64,000 nt of DNA from Bacteroidota bacterium (GCA_020160935.1 JAIUPL010000005.1:124001-188000); one strand, 5' to 3'; positions 26,541 through 35,549 are shown, counted from the stretch's first letter. The notes: a model not told the origin generated them from the letters alone. A program made the numbers and translations.

Positions 26541-27518
26541 ATGAAACAAACCATTACCTATATTATATTATGGTGTTGTGCCCTCGGCGCCGTTGCCCAA
26601 CAGGCTCCCCAATACAGCCTGTACATGCTCAATCCGTATGCCTATAACCCCGCCACTGCGGGGCTCGAAAACTCCCTGGTACTAACGGGGGTGTACCGGC
26701 AGCAATGGTCGGGCCTGAAAGGCGCACCTGTTACACAGCATATCAATGCCCATTTACCCCTGTATGTTATCAGTAGCGGTGCGGGGCTGCGTGTCGAAAA
26801 TGATGTCATTGGCGCGCACACCGTCACGCAGGCCGTGTTGAGTTACAACTACCAGATGGAACTCGGGCGCAACAGCCTGCTCTCGCTGGGTATGAGCGCC
26901 GGTTATTTACAGTATTCACTTGACGGGAATAAACTGCGCGCCCCGGAAGGCACCTATGCCGAACCGGTGTTTACCCATAATGATCTGCTGCTGCCCGACG
27001 GCACGGTGCGGGCAGGCATTCCGATTTTTGAAATCGGCGTTTTTGCCCAATTAAAAAAGTTGGAGGTCGGCATCGCCATGCAGCCCGTTTATGCACCAGC
27101 CTTGCAAGCCAGTAGTGGCACAAACGATTTTAGCCTTCAAACCGTGTCGCATTACAATGCATCGCTGGCATATACGCTGGAAGTGAATGACCAACTGACG
27201 CTCCGACCCTCGTTTTTAGTTAAAACTGACATAGCGGAGACACAAACAGAAATTTCGCTGATTGCACGTTGGCGGGAAAATATCTTTGCCGGCGCTTCGT
27301 TTAGGGGCTTTACGAATACTTCTCGGGATGCGGCCGTTTTGCTGGTCGGAATCAAATTAAACGAAAAAACCACGCTGGCCTATGCCTTCGATATCCCCTT
27401 GTCGGCACTCAATGTGTCTAACAGAGGGAGTCACGAGCTGCTGATCCGGTACAACCTCAACAAACCGATCGGCGCCGGAAAACTGCCGCCGGTTATCTAC
27501 AACCCCCGCTTCTTTTGA
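26541..27518 (+). CDS. porP: PorP/SprF family type IX secretion system membrane protein
   Basis: A 325-residue outer-membrane protein with a signal peptide ending AVAQ and the family signature QYSLYMLNPYAYNPATAGLENSLVLTGVYRQQW. A beta-barrel strand pattern follows to the C-terminus (HELLIRYNL). In Porphyromonas porP heads the porPKLMN operon and the same order is found here, which supports a role as the core T9SS PorP; SprF paralogues usually pair with adhesin genes, and none is present. PorP/SprF proteins link the secretion machinery to PorE and to SprB-type adhesins. Confidence 0.9.
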   Translation: MKQTITYIILWCCALGAVAQQAPQYSLYMLNPYAYNPATAGLENSLVLTGVYRQQWSGLKGAPVTQHINAHLPLYVISSGAGLRVENDVIGAHTVTQAVLSYNYQMELGRNSLLSLGMSAGYLQYSLDGNKLRAPEGTYAEPVFTHNDLLLPDGTVRAGIPIFEIGVFAQLKKLEVGIAMQPVYAPALQASSGTNDFSLQTVSHYNASLAYTLEVNDQLTLRPSFLVKTDIAETQTEISLIARWRENIFAGASFRGFTNTSRDAAVLLVGIKLNEKTTLAYAFDIPLSALNVSNRGSHELLIRYNLNKPIGAGKLPPVIYNPRFF

Positions 27519-27805
27519 TCCCATCGAAAAAAAAATTCGGCATTCTATTTGTAAAAATGTCGAATCATGCTTGGAAAAGCCGGTATAGAAGTATTTTTGC
27601 CCGCGATTTTGCGAAAGACAATAAAAAAAAATGGCTTGAATACAATGAAAAGTTAAAAACACGTTTGTGTGTTGCTTTTGATGTCTTGTCGATGCATTCC
27701 AGCCAATTTTATTTGGAAAACTTTTTCGCATAGAATTTAAACTCTACCTTTACGACCACTTTTTCCAGAAACAACAATTCAAAGTAGGAAACACGGGTGT
27801 TTAAC

Positions 27806-29056
27806 ATGAAAAAACTACAGCAATCTCTTCTGCTTTTGCTCTTCGTTGCGGCTGCGGTCGCTTCTTGCGGCCGTAAGGAAAGCGGCCAACTGGTCGGCGT
27901 TATCAGCCGTCCGAAATGGAGCGGCGTTAATCCGTACGGAATGGTTTACGTACCTTCCGGCTCGCTGCACATTGGCTCCGGCGACGAAGACCTCAGCAAA
28001 TCTCTGGTCGCTCGTCCAAAAACAATCTCTATTCAGGGATTCTTTATGGATGACACCGAAATCACCAACAACGAATACCGTCAGTTCGTGAAGTGGGTAT
28101 CCGACTCACTTGCCCACGAAACGCTGCAACACGTTATTGAAGACGATGGCGGCGACAGCGACAAACCGCTGGTTGACTGGGAACAAGACGTCGACTGGGA
28201 AGACAATGCCGAAGAACTCCAGGACCTATACTACCAGGGCAACGAGCGCTTCGCAGGTCGTAAAGAACTCGACGTATCCAAAATGGTATTCGAATACCAG
28301 TGGTACGACTGGCAGCGCGCTGCACACGATCGCAATAGCAATCGTACCAGCCACATCCACAAAGAAAAAGTACGTATCTATCCCGATACGCTGAGCTGGA
28401 TCCGCGACTACGCTTACTCTTACAACGAGCCAATGACGCGTAACTACTTCTGGCACCCGGCATTCGACGACTACCCCGTTGTGGGCGTCAACTGGAAAAT
28501 GGCAAAAGCATTCTGCTACTGGCGTGGTAAACTGTGGGATATGTACTCCGGTGGAGACGTAAACACAGAAGACTTCCGCCTGCCTACAGAATTTGAATGG
28601 GAATACGCCGCTCGTGGCGGTCGCGCAGAAGCACCATATCCCTGGGGCGCATACTACACCCGCAATGCAAAAGGCTGCCTGCTTGCCAACTTCAAACCTG
28701 GCCGTGGTAACTACGCTGAAGACGGAGGTCTGTACACGGTGAAAGCCGACGGCTACTACCCGAACGACTACGGTCTGTACTGCATGGCTGGCAACGTTGC
28801 CGAATGGACAGAAACGGCATACTTCGAAAATGCCTATTCATTCGTACACGACCTGAACTCGGATATTCGCATCGATGCAAAAGAAGACGATCCAAAAACT
28901 GCCAAGCGCAAAGTAATTCGCGGTGGCTCCTGGAAAGACGTGGCATTCTTTATGCAAACCGGCACCCGCTCCTGGGAATATCAGGATACCACCAAATGCT
29001 ATATCGGCTTCCGTTGCGTGCTGACCTTCCTCGGTCGCTCGATCAACGACTTCTAA
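27806..29056 (+). CDS. gldK: Gliding motility / T9SS lipoprotein GldK (PorK)
   Basis: The ATG at 27806 gives 416 residues starting with a lipoprotein signal (MKKLQQSLLLLLFVAAAVASC). The body is a formylglycine-generating-enzyme (SUMF1) fold: MVYVPSGSLHIGSGDED, MDDTEITNNEYRQFV, PVVGVNWKMAKAFCYWRG, RLPTEFEWEYAARGG, NVAEWTE and VIRGGSWKD. GldK and GldN form the periplasmic ring of the T9SS under the outer membrane. Order with gldL, gldM and gldN distinguishes it from GldJ, a close paralogue. The 287-bp gap before it holds only a TACCTTTA near-match -7 box at about 27752. Confidence 0.92.
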   Translation: MKKLQQSLLLLLFVAAAVASCGRKESGQLVGVISRPKWSGVNPYGMVYVPSGSLHIGSGDEDLSKSLVARPKTISIQGFFMDDTEITNNEYRQFVKWVSDSLAHETLQHVIEDDGGDSDKPLVDWEQDVDWEDNAEELQDLYYQGNERFAGRKELDVSKMVFEYQWYDWQRAAHDRNSNRTSHIHKEKVRIYPDTLSWIRDYAYSYNEPMTRNYFWHPAFDDYPVVGVNWKMAKAFCYWRGKLWDMYSGGDVNTEDFRLPTEFEWEYAARGGRAEAPYPWGAYYTRNAKGCLLANFKPGRGNYAEDGGLYTVKADGYYPNDYGLYCMAGNVAEWTETAYFENAYSFVHDLNSDIRIDAKEDDPKTAKRKVIRGGSWKDVAFFMQTGTRSWEYQDTTKCYIGFRCVLTFLGRSINDF

Positions 29057-29153
29057 GTTTTGTGTTTTAGTGTTTTGGTGTTTTGGTGTTTTTGTATTCA
29101 GCATCTCTGTGTACTCGAAAACACCAAAACACTAAAACACCAAAACACAAAAT
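29057..29153. repeat. Hairpin of GTGTTTTG words between gldK and gldL
   Basis: The left arm 29058-29095 (TTTTGTGTTTTAGTG...) and right arm about 29119-29153 are reverse complements around a loop of about 24 bp. It directly follows the gldK stop codon. The same words as the 24-kb palindrome are used. It could terminate or attenuate transcription inside the T9SS operon; gldL has its own promoter 155 bp further on. Confidence 0.92.
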
Positions 29154-29308
29154 CTTCCCCTGAACCCAACATTTCTTCTCTGTCATAAAAGTTCGGTAAA
29201 TGGCTTGCGCCTGACCTTTCACTCTACCAATCTGTCGGCTACAGACAATTTTGAAGGTCTCCATTTTTTCGAGCAAAATTTTCTTTCGATAAGTTCATGA
29301 GTGATTGC

Positions 29309-29316
29309 TACTTTTG
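29309..29316 (+). promoter_or_regulatory. -7 promoter box (TACTTTTG) upstream of gldL
   Basis: A perfect TAnnTTTG box 65 bp before the gldL ATG and downstream of the gldK hairpin, suggesting a separate gldLM(N) transcript. Confidence 0.6.
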
Positions 29317-29381
29317 CGGCGTTTTCGCCAAGCATTAACAATTCTGAACCTTTTATCATCTGCTAAAAAGTTTTAAAAACA

Positions 29382-29975
29382 ATGAGTTTCGTCAAATCAA
29401 AGTCTTTTAAGTATGCCAAAAACCTGGCAATCGGTGTAGGTGCTGCTGTCGTTCTGATGGGCGCTCTTTTCAAACTGGAAAGCTGGGAATTCGCATCCGA
29501 ACTGCTGATCGTCGGTCTGACGACCGAGGCTATCATCTTCCTGATGCTTGGCCTGCTTGGCCCTGAACCCGACTACTACTGGAACAAACTGTATCCCGGC
29601 CTCGATGACTACGATGCTCGCCTGCAACCGCTGACCGCTGGCGCTGTTAACAACATGCCCGAAGTAGCACCACTGCACGGCGACGTGGTAGAACGCCAAC
29701 TCGGCGGTATGCTCACCGAACTGCAATCCATGTCCAAAAGCATGAGCGCCCTGAAATCCCTGCAAGAAGTGGATTTCTCCGGCACGCAGGAGCAAATCAA
29801 ATCGATGAGCAACTTCTACACGAAAATGAATGAGGCAATGGCCGATATGGCTAAATCTGCTGAAGACGTGAAAGCGTACAAAGATCAACTCGGCGCTCTG
29901 AACAAGAACCTGGGCTCTTTGAATACCGTATACGGCAACATGCTGGCTGCTATGGCCAACATCGGTCGTCAGTAA
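29382..29975 (+). CDS. gldL: Gliding motility / T9SS motor protein GldL (PorL)
   Basis: A 197-residue inner-membrane protein with two adjacent transmembrane helices (about residues 14-32 and 38-59) and a cytoplasmic tail predicted to be helical or coiled-coil (LTELQSMSKSMSALKSLQE, AEDVKAYKDQLGALNKNLGSLN). Glu49 in the second helix (VGLTTEAIIF) is at the position of the key proton-path Glu in Flavobacterium GldL. GldL5-GldM2 is the proton-driven rotary motor of the T9SS and gliding. gldM begins 51 bp downstream. Confidence 0.95.
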   Translation: MSFVKSKSFKYAKNLAIGVGAAVVLMGALFKLESWEFASELLIVGLTTEAIIFLMLGLLGPEPDYYWNKLYPGLDDYDARLQPLTAGAVNNMPEVAPLHGDVVERQLGGMLTELQSMSKSMSALKSLQEVDFSGTQEQIKSMSNFYTKMNEAMADMAKSAEDVKAYKDQLGALNKNLGSLNTVYGNMLAAMANIGRQ

Positions 29976-30026
29976 TTTCCGCGCATTTCCTCCATTTCCT
30001 ATTCACAATCAAAAAAGTAAAGACTT

Positions 30027-31553
30027 ATGTCAATACCAAAGGAGCCGCGGCAATTGATGATCAACCTCATGTATCTGGTGTTGACCGCGCTGCTGGCACT
30101 CAACGTATCTGCCGAGGTAATGAATGCGTTCTTCTCACTCGACCGCGGACTGTCGTCCAGCCGGGCTATCGTTGAGAATACAAATGTTCAACTGCTGTCC
30201 AATATCGAAAAGCAGGCTGAAGCGTACAATACACCAGCAAACCAACAGTATTTGCAAAATGCCAAGGAAGCCCAACGCATCGCAGATGAGTTCACTTCCT
30301 ATATTGAAAGCGTTCGCAAAGACGTATTTGATCTGGCCAAAGGACCGTCCAAAAACGATCCGACCATTCCGAAGGACATTCGCAACAAGGACGTGACGAC
30401 TCGTTATTTCATCAACGAGAACAAAGGCGCAGAAATTGAAGCAAAAATCAATGAAACGCGTCAGAAACTGATCGCACTGGTAGGCAATGACCCGGATGCA
30501 AAGAAAGTAGAAGACGGACTGCCATTGTTGGTAGAACCTCTTCCTGCTGGAATCGCGGCTAAAAACTGGGCTGAATTTAAATTCAAACAGATGCCTGTCG
30601 CTGCTATTTTCCCAATCCTGGGTAAAATGCAGTCGGATGCCAAAAACTCTGCTACTGCTGTGTTAAATCATATTGTCAAAAAGGTTTCAGGGGATGAAAT
30701 CAAATTTGACAAATTTACACCAGCCGTTTCTGCAGAGAAAAGTTATGTGATCCAGGGAGAAAAATATGTTGCTGATGTATTCCTTAGCGCATACAGTTCT
30801 TCTGCCGATAACATCAACATCAATGTAAATGGTAGTAACCTGCCGATCAAAGAAGGTATCGCACACTACGAAACCTCTACAAGCGGCGTGGGCGAACGCT
30901 CTTACAAAGTGAACATCAGTGTACGCAACCCCTTGACCAACAAGACGGATGTTTACACCAAGGAGTTCAAATATGAAGTAGGTCAGCGCTCGGTTGCTGT
31001 TTCGCTCGATAAAATGAACGTGTTCTACATTGGTGTAGACAACCCGATCAGCGTATCTGCTGCCGGTGTTTCTTCCAACGACGTACGCGTTTCTGCAACC
31101 GGCGTAACGGTTAACCCCCAAGGCGGTGGCAAATTCATCGTTCGCGCTACTACTCCGGGCGAGGCTTCGCTGACAGTATCGGGCGGCGGTGCTTCCCAAA
31201 CCTTCAAATATCGCGTAAAACGTATTCCTGACCCTGCTCCACGCCTCGGTAAATACAAAGGCGGCCAGTTGGGCAACGGTGAGTTCAAAGCACAAGGCGG
31301 TATCTCTGCCGTGCTCGAAAACTTCGACTTCGATGCAAAATGCGATATGGTTGGTTTCGAATTCACGTACTATCCAAAACGCCAGGACCCCATCGTAGTG
31401 AGCAACAACGGTGCTCGCTGGAGCGGCCAGGCCCAGGATATGGTGAACAAAGCCAAACCAGGCGACGCTTACTTCTTCGACGATATCAAGTGCAAATGCC
31501 CTGGTGACGTGGCAGCCCGTAACATCGGCTCCATCGCTATCAAGATTCGTTAA
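30027..31553 (+). CDS. gldM: Gliding motility / T9SS motor protein GldM (PorM)
   Basis: A 508-residue protein with the typical start SIPKEPRQLMINLMYLVLTALLALNVSAEVMNAFF: a single transmembrane helix (about residues 13-32) that inserts in the GldL ring. The long periplasmic region has an initial helical bundle (D1) and beta-rich Ig-like domains (D2-D4) ending in GDVAARNIGSIAIKIR. GldM transmits motor rotation across the periplasm to the GldK/GldN ring. Length agrees with known GldM/PorM proteins of about 510-520 residues. A terminator-like hairpin follows 13 bp after the stop. Confidence 0.96.
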   Translation: MSIPKEPRQLMINLMYLVLTALLALNVSAEVMNAFFSLDRGLSSSRAIVENTNVQLLSNIEKQAEAYNTPANQQYLQNAKEAQRIADEFTSYIESVRKDVFDLAKGPSKNDPTIPKDIRNKDVTTRYFINENKGAEIEAKINETRQKLIALVGNDPDAKKVEDGLPLLVEPLPAGIAAKNWAEFKFKQMPVAAIFPILGKMQSDAKNSATAVLNHIVKKVSGDEIKFDKFTPAVSAEKSYVIQGEKYVADVFLSAYSSSADNININVNGSNLPIKEGIAHYETSTSGVGERSYKVNISVRNPLTNKTDVYTKEFKYEVGQRSVAVSLDKMNVFYIGVDNPISVSAAGVSSNDVRVSATGVTVNPQGGGKFIVRATTPGEASLTVSGGGASQTFKYRVKRIPDPAPRLGKYKGGQLGNGEFKAQGGISAVLENFDFDAKCDMVGFEFTYYPKRQDPIVVSNNGARWSGQAQDMVNKAKPGDAYFFDDIKCKCPGDVAARNIGSIAIKIR

Positions 31554-31566
31554 GAAAAAAATATTT

Positions 31567-31607
31567 GTCTTCAACCGGCGTTTTTATGCCGGTTGAAGAC
31601 CTTTTTA
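31567..31607 (+). terminator. Terminator-like hairpin between gldM and gldN
   Basis: A perfect 13-bp stem (31567-31579 with 31588-31600), an 8-nt loop and a following run of five T (31602-31606). This is an intrinsic-terminator layout inside the T9SS operon; it would lower gldN expression relative to gldM, or stabilise the upstream mRNA. Confidence 0.8.
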
Positions 31608-31651
31608 AGTTACTAAACACATTTTCATCACTCAACAATCCATTGCGAGTC

Positions 31652-32551
31652 ATGCAAACCTTTATGAAATGGACTTGCTTGTGCCTGGCGTTGTTCCTCT
31701 TGCCCGGAACGGCTCTGCTGGCCCAAAATCCTGAAGAAATTGAGACAACCGATCCGACTCCGTCCGAAGAAATTACGGTAGAAGAAAATGGAGAAACGCC
31801 GCTGGATGATGTGGTGAAAAAAGAGATCATGCTCGAACGCCGCGTACTGGCTTACCAGCCGGTGCGTGAAAGCGACATCTTCTGGGAAAAACGCGTTTGG
31901 CGCGTGATCGACGTACGGGAAAAAATGAACCTGCCTTTCGCTTACCCGGAAGAGCCGTTCTTCAAAATCCTGTCCGACGCCGCTTCCAAAGGCGATCTGC
32001 CGGTGTACACCACCGACGAAGATGGCGCCAAGTTTAAAAAACGCATGAGCACCGACGACGTGCTTTCGCAACTTTCCAAAACGGACACCGTCGTTACATT
32101 TGACCCGGAAACTTACGAAGAAAAAGTAGCCATCGTTCGCAACGATGTAAACTGGGAAAATGTAAAACGCTTCCGTATCAAGGAAGTATGGTACTTCGAC
32201 AAGGAAACTTCCCAGTTGAACGTTCGCATCCTCGGTATCGCTCCGATGATCGACGTGACGGACAATGAAGGCAACTTCCGTTTCGAAAAGCCTATGTTCT
32301 GGGTGTACTACCCACAAGCCCGCGAAATGTTTGCACGCCACCGCGTATTTACGCTCGGCGGCAACACCAATGCGACCATTTCCTGGGAAGATATGTTTGA
32401 AATGCGCTATTTCGCCAGTTATATCTACAAAGAATCGAACGTGTACGACCGCAAAATCGACGACTACGTTCAGGGTGTGGATATGCTGATGGAATCTGAG
32501 CGTATCAAAAACGACATCTTCAACTTCGAACACGACCTCTGGCAGTATTGA
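31652..32551 (+). CDS. gldN: Gliding motility / T9SS protein GldN (PorN)
   Basis: The ATG at 31652 gives 299 residues with a signal peptide (MQTFMKWTCLCLALFLLPGTALLAQ); codons before it are the terminator hairpin. Family signatures are VWRVIDVREKMNLPFAYPEEPFF, FRIKEVWYFDKETSQLNVRILGIAP and MFWVYYPQAREMFARHRVF. GldN binds GldK to form the 50-nm periplasmic ring. It is the last gene of the cluster, before a repeat element. Confidence 0.95.
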   Translation: MQTFMKWTCLCLALFLLPGTALLAQNPEEIETTDPTPSEEITVEENGETPLDDVVKKEIMLERRVLAYQPVRESDIFWEKRVWRVIDVREKMNLPFAYPEEPFFKILSDAASKGDLPVYTTDEDGAKFKKRMSTDDVLSQLSKTDTVVTFDPETYEEKVAIVRNDVNWENVKRFRIKEVWYFDKETSQLNVRILGIAPMIDVTDNEGNFRFEKPMFWVYYPQAREMFARHRVFTLGGNTNATISWEDMFEMRYFASYIYKESNVYDRKIDDYVQGVDMLMESERIKNDIFNFEHDLWQY

Positions 32552-32555
32552 TAGA

Positions 32556-32940
32556 GGTGAGAAGTGAGAGGTGAGAGAGGCGTAGCGTACACGATGTATG
32601 CTACGCCTCTTTTTTTTAACCTCACCCCCCGGCCCCCTCTCCGAGGGAGAGGGGGAGCGAGTACCCTTGGCCTTTTCAGTTATGATGCCAGTCCATCTTG
32701 CTCCAACGGGTTAAGGGAAGCGAACGCCTTTGGCGTTTTCAGTTATGATGCCAGTCCATCCTGCTCCAACGGGTAAAGGGAAGCGAACGCCCTTGGCCTT
32801 TTCAGTTATGATGCCAAGCGGGAAGTCACCCCCTCTCCGTTGGAGAGGGGGCCGGGGGTGAGGTTAAAAAAAGAGGCGTAGCGCACCATCGTGTACGCTA
32901 CGCCTCTCTCACTTCTCACCTCTCACTTCTCACTTCTCAT
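32556..32940. repeat. Nested inverted repeat with an internal 63-bp tandem repeat
   Basis: The outermost arms are GTGAGAA/GTGAGAG words (32556-32580 and about 32907-32939). Inside them a GAGGCGTAGCGTACACGATG arm and its complement, then an AACCTCACCCCCCGGCC arm with its complement. At the centre is a 63-bp direct repeat, about 2.5 copies (TTCAGTTATGATGCCAGTCC at 32675 and 32738, and the start of a third at 32801). It fills the 378-bp gap between the convergent gldN and lrp genes and touches the lrp 3' end. No gene is supported here. Confidence 0.93.
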
Positions 32941-33409
32941 CATAATTGTACGGCAGCACTTTCGAGTCTTTCACCGTAGACAAGGTCATGAGGGTTTTCA
33001 GGCGTTCGATTTCTTCGATTTGGCTAATCGTTTTGAACAGCAGTTGTTCGTAGGTAGGAATATCGCGGCAAACGATTTTCATCAGGAAATCGGCTTCGCC
33101 GGTGATGATATAGCATTCCGTAACTTCATCGATCTGGGAAATTTTTTCCAGGAAGTTGTTGAGTGCATTTTCTTTTTTCCATGCCAGCGACACCAGCACA
33201 AACGTTTTCACGTTCAGGCCCATCTGGTGCGGATTCACTTGTGCATGGTAACTCTGGATAATATCGCTTTGTTCAAGTTTCTTCACGCGTTCGAGCGTGG
33301 GAGCAGGCGACAATCCGATTTTCTTCGACAGATCCAGGTTCGTGATTTTGCTATTCTCCTGAAGAATTTTAAGAATTTTCAGGTCTATTTTATCTAATTT
33401 CTCTGACAT
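32930..33409 (-). CDS. Lrp/AsnC family transcriptional regulator
   Basis: The ATG at 33409 (MSEKLDKIDLKILKILQEN) gives 159 residues, the family length. The N-terminal winged helix-turn-helix (ITNLDLSKKIGLSPAPTLERVKKLE) is followed by a RAM/ACT-type effector domain (NVKTFVLVSLAWKK, VTECYIITGEADFLMKIVCRD). Such proteins sense amino acids and regulate their metabolism. The neighbouring glutamate dehydrogenase gene, on the same strand about 500 bp upstream, is a possible but unproven target. The last residues are encoded where the repeat arm begins. Confidence 0.93.
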   Translation of the reverse strand: MSEKLDKIDLKILKILQENSKITNLDLSKKIGLSPAPTLERVKKLEQSDIIQSYHAQVNPHQMGLNVKTFVLVSLAWKKENALNNFLEKISQIDEVTECYIITGEADFLMKIVCRDIPTYEQLLFKTISQIEEIERLKTLMTLSTVKDSKVLPYNYDEK

Positions 33410-33456
33410 GGGACTTTTTAAGTTGTGAAATTTTATTTCGGTTTGGAAAAGTTGGT

Positions 33457-33487
33457 CAAAGGTAGGGCTATAAAAAATAATATGCAA
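33457..33487 (-). promoter_or_regulatory. Promoter of the Lrp/AsnC gene
   Basis: On the minus strand TTG (33487-33485), a 20-bp spacer and TACCTTTG (33464-33457) form a good Bacteroidetes promoter, 47 bp before the ATG. The remaining part of this gap up to 33722 is AT-rich and shows nothing else I can support. Confidence 0.65.
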
Positions 33488-33722
33488 CCCATATGCCAAT
33501 AAACCTTTGTAAATTTTGGAAATGCGGGCATTTTGTCATTTGAATGCAATAAAAAATACCCGTTTTGTGAAGAAAATTTAAACAAACCAAAAAATATTTG
33601 TCTGTAACAGTAAAGTAGCCGACAAAAAATAAAAAAGGCCGAACCGGCGCTTATCGGGCATCGAAATGCCAAACAAAACCTGCCGATTCGACCTTTTGGA
33701 AAAAGAAGTGTGTTGGGAAGGG

Positions 33723-33912
33723 GTGATGAGGGTTGATGAGGTTGATAAAGTTGATAAAGGTTGATAAAGTTGATGAGGGTTGATATTCAGCGGCTCGATG
33801 AAGAGCGATTGCTTCTTTTCCGAGTGGATGAACATCAACCCTCATCAACTTTATCAACCCTCATCAACCCTCATCAACTTTATCAACTCTTATCAACCCT
33901 CATCAACCCTTT
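33723..33912. repeat. Inverted repeat of GTTGATGAGG/GTTGATAAA words (family shared with 48.5 kb)
   Basis: The left arm (33723-33784) and right arm (about 33834-33912) are runs of 8-10 bp words starting GTTGAT and their complement. The centre (33785-33833) is CGGCTCGATGAAGAGCGATT... and is very similar to the centre of the 48482-48661 element. The right arm touches the stop codon of the glutamate dehydrogenase gene at 33911. Confidence 0.95.
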
Positions 33913-35326
33913 ACGGAAATATTCCCATCGAAATATAATCGCTCGCGATCTTCTTCAGCGAGCACACAAACGCGGCCGTACGCACGTCCTTGATATCGGG
34001 GTGTTGCTGGAACGTTTCGCGGATCTGCTGGTAAGCAGTGATCATGGTATCTTCCAGGCCGGAGTTCACCAGATCGATTTCAGTACCACCACGGGTGAGG
34101 AAATCGCGCTCGCGGGTATTGATCGATTTACCGGTCAGTTCCTCCACTTTGCTCACGATACCGGCGAACTGGTTGTGGTGGAAGCGATTTTCAAGGCGAC
34201 CAAAGCGGTGGTGTGACAGGTTTTTCAGCCATTCGAAGTAAGACACTGTAACACCTCCGGCGTTGATGTAGAAGTCGGGCAAAATGATAATGCCTTTTTC
34301 TTGCAGGATCGGGTCAGCATCGGCCGTTACTGGACCGTTGGCTGCTTCGGCGATGATTTTGGCTTTGATACGCGGTGCATTTTCCACCGTGATCTGGTTT
34401 TCCAGTGCAGCCGGAACGAGGATATCGCATTCAAGTTCGAGCGCTGCCAGGGTGCTTTCCAGCGCAGTGGAGCCCGGGAAGCCCATGATCGAGCCGGTTT
34501 CGCGGCGGAAAGCCAGCAGTTTTTCTACGTCGATACCGTTCGGGTTGTAGATGGAGCCTTCGCGTTCGGCCACGCCGATAATTTTTACATCACCTTCTTT
34601 CTGGCTGATGAGTGCAGTGTTGCTACCCACGTTGCCGAGGCCTTGTACCACCATGGTTTTGCCGGCGATACCTTTCGTGAGGCCGATCTTTTTCATATCT
34701 TCCTCATACGACAGGCACTCGCGCAGGCCGTAAAATACGCCCCGCCCGGTGGCTTCCGCGCGGCCGCGGATACCGTTTTGGGTAACCGGCTTGCCCGTAA
34801 CGCAACCGATGGAGTCAATCTCGCCGTGGCGCAGTGCCTGGTAAGTGTCCAGGATCCAGGCCATTTCACGCGGGCCGGTTCCGTAGTCGGGAGCAGGAAC
34901 GTCGATACCAGGGCCGATGAAGTTTTTCTTCACCAGTTCGGCTGTGTAGCGGCGGGTGATGCTTTGCAGTTGTTCGGTGGTGTATTTGGCAGGGTTGATC
35001 TTGATACCGCCTTTTGCGCCGCCAAACGGAACGTCCACGAGGGCGCATTTGTAGGACATCAGGGCGGCCAATGCCATTACTTCATCCTGGTCGACGGTTT
35101 CGGCATAGCGGATACCACCTTTTGTTGGGAGGCGGTGGTGGCTGTGCTGTACGCGGTATGCCTCGATTACTTCATAGTCGTTGCCGACGCGAACCGGGAA
35201 GCGAATTTGCAAAACGAGGTTGCAGGCCTTAATCTGTTCAATAAGGCCTTGCGGAATATCTGTAAATGCGGCGGCCTTATCGACGTAGTTTTCTACGCTT
35301 TTAAAAAAACTAATTTGTCCACTCAT
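33911..35326 (-). CDS. gdhA: Glutamate dehydrogenase (Glu/Leu/Phe/Val dehydrogenase family)
   Basis: A 471-residue cytoplasmic enzyme. The Glu/Leu dehydrogenase motifs are clear: HHRLPTKGGIRYAETVDQDEV (Lys69), ALMSYKCALVDVPFGGAKGGI with Lys93 and catalytic Lys105, and PAPDYGTGPREMAWI. The NAD(P) fold is GLGNVGSNTA, with VAEREG where the coenzyme 2'-OH is read. It interconverts glutamate and 2-oxoglutarate plus ammonia. A C-terminal extension after SYFEWLKNL is normal for Bacteroidota. The gene overlaps the upstream ccmD-like gene by 17 bp, so it is probably transcribed with the ccm cluster. Confidence 0.94.
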   Translation of the reverse strand: MSGQISFFKSVENYVDKAAAFTDIPQGLIEQIKACNLVLQIRFPVRVGNDYEVIEAYRVQHSHHRLPTKGGIRYAETVDQDEVMALAALMSYKCALVDVPFGGAKGGIKINPAKYTTEQLQSITRRYTAELVKKNFIGPGIDVPAPDYGTGPREMAWILDTYQALRHGEIDSIGCVTGKPVTQNGIRGRAEATGRGVFYGLRECLSYEEDMKKIGLTKGIAGKTMVVQGLGNVGSNTALISQKEGDVKIIGVAEREGSIYNPNGIDVEKLLAFRRETGSIMGFPGSTALESTLAALELECDILVPAALENQITVENAPRIKAKIIAEAANGPVTADADPILQEKGIIILPDFYINAGGVTVSYFEWLKNLSHHRFGRLENRFHHNQFAGIVSKVEELTGKSINTRERDFLTRGGTEIDLVNSGLEDTMITAYQQIRETFQQHPDIKDVRTAAFVCSLKKIASDYISMGIFP

Positions 35327-35549
35327 TTTTGTCGTCTTTGAGTTGGTGCTCTAATTTGGTTAGTTTCCGATCCAGGCGCAATACATACGCAACTATGCCG
35401 AGGAAAATGAGCACAATAACACCGATGACGACGTTTATTTTACCTGTTTCCCGCATATAGTCGCGGTTGCCCTGCGCTAAAACGGTCGGCAAAGATATAG
35501 TCATAAACAGAATGATTGTAAAAAAAATGCGGCTTTGAAAAAATTTCAT
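35310..35549 (-). CDS. CcmD-like small membrane protein
   Basis: From the ATG at 35549 the protein has 79 residues: a signal-like first hydrophobic segment (RIFFTIILFMTISLPTVLAQ), then a second helix with a short basic tail (INVVIGVIVLIFLGIVAYVLRLDRKLTKLE) as in CcmD proteins. CcmD anchors the CcmABC heme-export complex that loads heme on CcmE. Location right behind ccmC-like and ccmB genes supports this. Its 3' end overlaps the start of gdhA. Confidence 0.75.
   Translation of the reverse strand: MKFFQSRIFFTIILFMTISLPTVLAQGNRDYMRETGKINVVIGVIVLIFLGIVAYVLRLDRKLTKLEHQLKDDKNEWTN

Noticed and set aside
27515-27733. 72-codon ORF between porP and gldK
   Set aside because: AT-rich, overlaps the porP stop, Lys/Asn-rich with no family resemblance; treated as leader DNA of gldK.
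32564-32776. ORF with repeated FSYDASPSCSNG segment
   Set aside because: It is the 63-bp tandem repeat inside the nested hairpin; no start context and no relation to known proteins.
32663-32818. Possible CRISPR array because of direct repeats
   Set aside because: The 63-bp units are contiguous without spacers, and no cas gene is in the window. The heptamer tracts also lack spacers.
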